A DNA stretch of 52,388 bases from an uncultured Oscillospiraceae bacterium (GTDB lineage: Bacteria; Bacillota; Clostridia; Oscillospirales; Ruminococcaceae). This document shows, one piece after another, positions 50,569 to 52,388 of this stretch. The notes below the pieces were generated by a model. That model searched no databases. It was given only the letters and a program-made list of their open reading frames with translations, and was not told the origin of the DNA. The stretch spans positions 1-52,388 of the forward strand of contig CAKSJL010000002.1 in the NCBI GenBank assembly GCA_934463345.1, read 5' to 3'. Position 1 is the first letter of the stretch; every line of letters begins with the position of its first letter. Made by a program: the position numbers and the translations under genes.

Positions 50569-51765
50569 TTAAATGATGCTGAGGAGAATTCCGGCAGCAA
50601 CTGCTGAACCGATAACTCCGGCAACGTTAGGACCCATAGCGTTCATAAGCAAGAAGTTTGTCGGGTCTGTCTGAGCGCCGACCTTCTGCGAAACTCTGGC
50701 AGCCATAGGAACAGCTGAAACGCCGGCTGAACCGATAAGCGGATTAACCTTTCCGCCTGTTGCCTTGCACATGATTTTACCAAAGAGAACTCCGGCAGCT
50801 GTACCGACACAGAATGCGATAACGCCGAGGATAATAACCTTTGCAAACTCAATGTTGAGGATCTTGTCCGCCTGAGTTGTAGCACCAACTGATACGCCGA
50901 GGAAAATAGTGATAATGTTCATCAGGGCGTTCTGGGCAGTATCAACAAGACGGCTGCATACTCCGCTTTCCTTGAAGAGGTTTCCGAGCATCAGCATACC
51001 AACCAGTGGACCTGCTGACGGAACAAGCAGAGCAACGATGAGTGTAACAGCGATAGGGAAGATGATCTTCTCTGTTTTTGAAACGACTCTGAGCTGTGGC
51101 ATTTTTATTGCACGTTCTTTCTTTGTTGTGAGTGCCTTCATAATAGGCGGCTGGATTACAGGAACGAGCGCCATATAAGTATAAGCGGCAAGCGCTATAG
51201 TACCGGTACTTATCTTATATCCTCCGCCGGAAAGCAGACGGCTTGAAACGTAAATAGCTGTAGGACCGTCCGCACCGCCGATGATAGCAATTGAACCACA
51301 TTCAGCAGCTGAGAAGCCGAGAAGCGCAGCGCCGATAAATGTAAGGAAGATACCAGCCTGTGCAGCAGCACCAAGCAGGAAGCTCTTCGGATTTGCAATC
51401 AGCGGACCAAAGTCAGTCATTGTACCGATTCCAAGGAAGATTATAGGCGGATAAATCTGAAGCTTAACGCCCAGATACAATATATCCAGCAGACCGCCCT
51501 CATGCAGAACCTTTCCGAAATCTATGTTGGCGGCATTTGCCCAGAGATCTGGATGGTACATACCAACCTCAGGAAGGTTTGTAAGGAACATACCGAATGA
51601 AATCGGCAGGAGAAGGAGCGGTTCAAATTCTTTAACAATTGCAAGATACATAAAGACAAAGGAAACCAGGATCATAACAAGGTCTTTCCAACCCATGTTG
51701 GCAACACCGCTTGAAATGGCAAGGTCTTTTATTGTATCCACAAAGATACTGAAAACTTCACTCAT
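50569..51765 (-). CDS. oadB: sodium-translocating decarboxylase beta subunit
   Basis: 398 residues; ATG 51763-51765, AAAGGA upstream. About ten hydrophobic segments. The sodium-site motif IIGGADGPTAIYVSS (about 160-174) and the second conserved site NLLMNAMGPNVAGVIGSAVAAG near the C-terminus are characteristic of OadB/MmdB/GcdB. The protein decarboxylates the carboxybiotin of its partner and exports Na+. Alternatives within the family (methylmalonyl-CoA or glutaconyl-CoA decarboxylase beta) cannot be separated by sequence alone. Confidence 0.93.
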   Translation of the reverse strand: MSEVFSIFVDTIKDLAISSGVANMGWKDLVMILVSFVFMYLAIVKEFEPLLLLPISFGMFLTNLPEVGMYHPDLWANAANIDFGKVLHEGGLLDILYLGVKLQIYPPIIFLGIGTMTDFGPLIANPKSFLLGAAAQAGIFLTFIGAALLGFSAAECGSIAIIGGADGPTAIYVSSRLLSGGGYKISTGTIALAAYTYMALVPVIQPPIMKALTTKKERAIKMPQLRVVSKTEKIIFPIAVTLIVALLVPSAGPLVGMLMLGNLFKESGVCSRLVDTAQNALMNIITIFLGVSVGATTQADKILNIEFAKVIILGVIAFCVGTAAGVLFGKIMCKATGGKVNPLIGSAGVSAVPMAARVSQKVGAQTDPTNFLLMNAMGPNVAGVIGSAVAAGILLSII

Positions 51766-51801
51766 GAAAATATTTTCCTTTCTTAAATTTTACTTTGCAT
51801 T

Positions 51802-52221
51802 TCAGAACGGAGTTGTATCATTCTGAATACCTGCCATAGACCAAGCAGACCTTGAAGGTTTGTTTTTAACTGCCTTTACCGATCTGAGCTTATAGGTTTT
51901 TCCCTCAGAAGCACCCATAGCGGCAACAGCAGCTGAAATAACAGCTATGACCTCGTCCTGGTTATCATCTGATTTTGATGCAGCAGGAGCAACAGCAGCG
52001 ACAGGCTTTACAGCAGCCGGTTCTTCAGCTTTAGCAGGTTCAGCTTTCTTTCTGGAAAAGATTTTTCCGAAAGCCCATACGAACAGAATAAGGATGATAA
52101 GACCAAGGAAAACAACCGACAGACCGGTTATGACAACGGCAGTTACATAACTGAGCGTCATTTCCTCAGCCGCAGGAATTAATGTCTTGCCGGTCAGGCC
52201 GAATAAATTCATCAAGTCCAT
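51802..52221 (-). CDS. oadG: decarboxylase gamma/delta subunit (OadG family)
   Basis: 139 residues; ATG 52219-52221, AGGAGA upstream. One transmembrane helix (about 25-52, SYVTAVVITGLSVVFLGLIILILFVW), an Ala/Pro-rich linker, and a cytoplasmic tail with DEVIAVISAAVAAM and the terminal SRSAWSMAGI typical of methylmalonyl-CoA decarboxylase delta / OadG subunits. No biotin attachment motif. It holds the membrane and cytoplasmic subunits together. First gene of a two-gene operon with oadB. Confidence 0.88.
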   Translation of the reverse strand: MDLMNLFGLTGKTLIPAAEEMTLSYVTAVVITGLSVVFLGLIILILFVWAFGKIFSRKKAEPAKAEEPAAVKPVAAVAPAASKSDDNQDEVIAVISAAVAAMGASEGKTYKLRSVKAVKNKPSRSAWSMAGIQNDTTPF

Positions 52222-52266
52222 ATTACAGCACTCTCCTATATTAAATTTTTATAATACATACCTAAT

Positions 52267-52295
52267 ATTATACACTAAAGTTTTCTGATTTGCAA
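52267..52295 (-). promoter_or_regulatory. promoter of the oadG-oadB operon
   Basis: Minus strand TTGCAA (52290-52295), 17 bases, TATAAT (52267-52272), about 45 bases before the oadG start. Confidence 0.75.
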
Positions 52296-52388
52296 GATTA
52301 TTTTGCAAATTAAATCAAAAAACAGTAAAAACAAACTAAAGGAAACCATGATTAAATCTTCCCATTACGCAGCAAATATGGTATAATA

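Noticed and set aside
1..52388. CRISPR arrays, tRNA or rRNA genes, intact insertion sequences
   Set aside because: None seen: no regularly spaced repeats, no tRNA T-arm-like motifs in a fitting context and no transposase besides the serine recombinase.

Overview
The window looks like the chromosome of a low-GC, Gram-positive, cellulolytic ruminococcus (Oscillospiraceae; Ruminococcus flavefaciens or R. champanellensis type). The reasons are: two secreted glycoside hydrolases (GH48 and GH44) that end in cellulosomal dockerins; typical Firmicute gene clusters (yicC-remA-gmk-rpoZ-priA-def-fmt-rsmB-rlmN-prpC-prkC-rsgA-thiN-spoVM, gdpP-rplI-dnaB, tilS-hpt-ftsH); strong AGGAGG ribosome binding sites; and many near-consensus sigma-A promoters.

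Layout. 1-4500: an AT-rich mobile-element remnant. It holds a RepL-like winged-helix protein, pieces that resemble a phage tail tape-measure protein, a zinc-ribbon gene on the minus strand with its own promoter, a 42-residue small ORF and a full-length large serine recombinase. It ends at two strong terminators. 4572-9211 (minus): a four-gene Gld-like ABC exporter operon. 9625-12610: the GH48 cellulase as a single-gene unit with a perfect promoter and terminator. 12622-26598: one long housekeeping run for RNA turnover, nucleotide synthesis, replication restart, protein maturation, rRNA methylation, the PrpC/PrkC signalling pair, RsgA and thiamine pyrophosphokinase. It closes with a 29-codon spoVM that is easily missed. 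26607-28708: a MazF-type toxin gene and citrate synthase. 28778-29902: a degenerate phosphohexomutase-like protein. 29960-30562: a promoter, a discrete terminated structured RNA and a long hairpin-rich leader. 30563-40372: rnj, gdpP, rplI, dnaB, tilS, hpt, ftsH.

40373-43257 is RNA-rich. An aldo/keto reductase (minus) is preceded by an 830-base leader with its own promoter, two T-box-like motifs and a terminator. Next come a divergent DUF1292 gene, a probable 6S RNA and a 164-base imperfect palindrome. 43258-46468: a charged coiled-coil protein of unknown function and the GH44 enzyme. 46872-49773 (minus): a MerR-controlled operon (MerR, CMD-cupin protein, flavodoxin, iron alcohol dehydrogenase) with a classic 19-base-spacer MerR promoter. 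49907-50465: an HD-domain protein. 50569-52295 (minus): gamma/delta and beta subunits of a sodium-pumping decarboxylase.

The most unusual signals are: the terminated RNA with repeated, mutually exclusive pairing arms before rnj; the tandem T-box-like motifs before a gene that is not an amino-acid gene; and a family of three hairpins with similar termini, each placed 1-10 bases upstream of a Shine-Dalgarno sequence (dnaB, the coiled-coil gene, GH44). All calls come from reading the sequence; no database search was possible.
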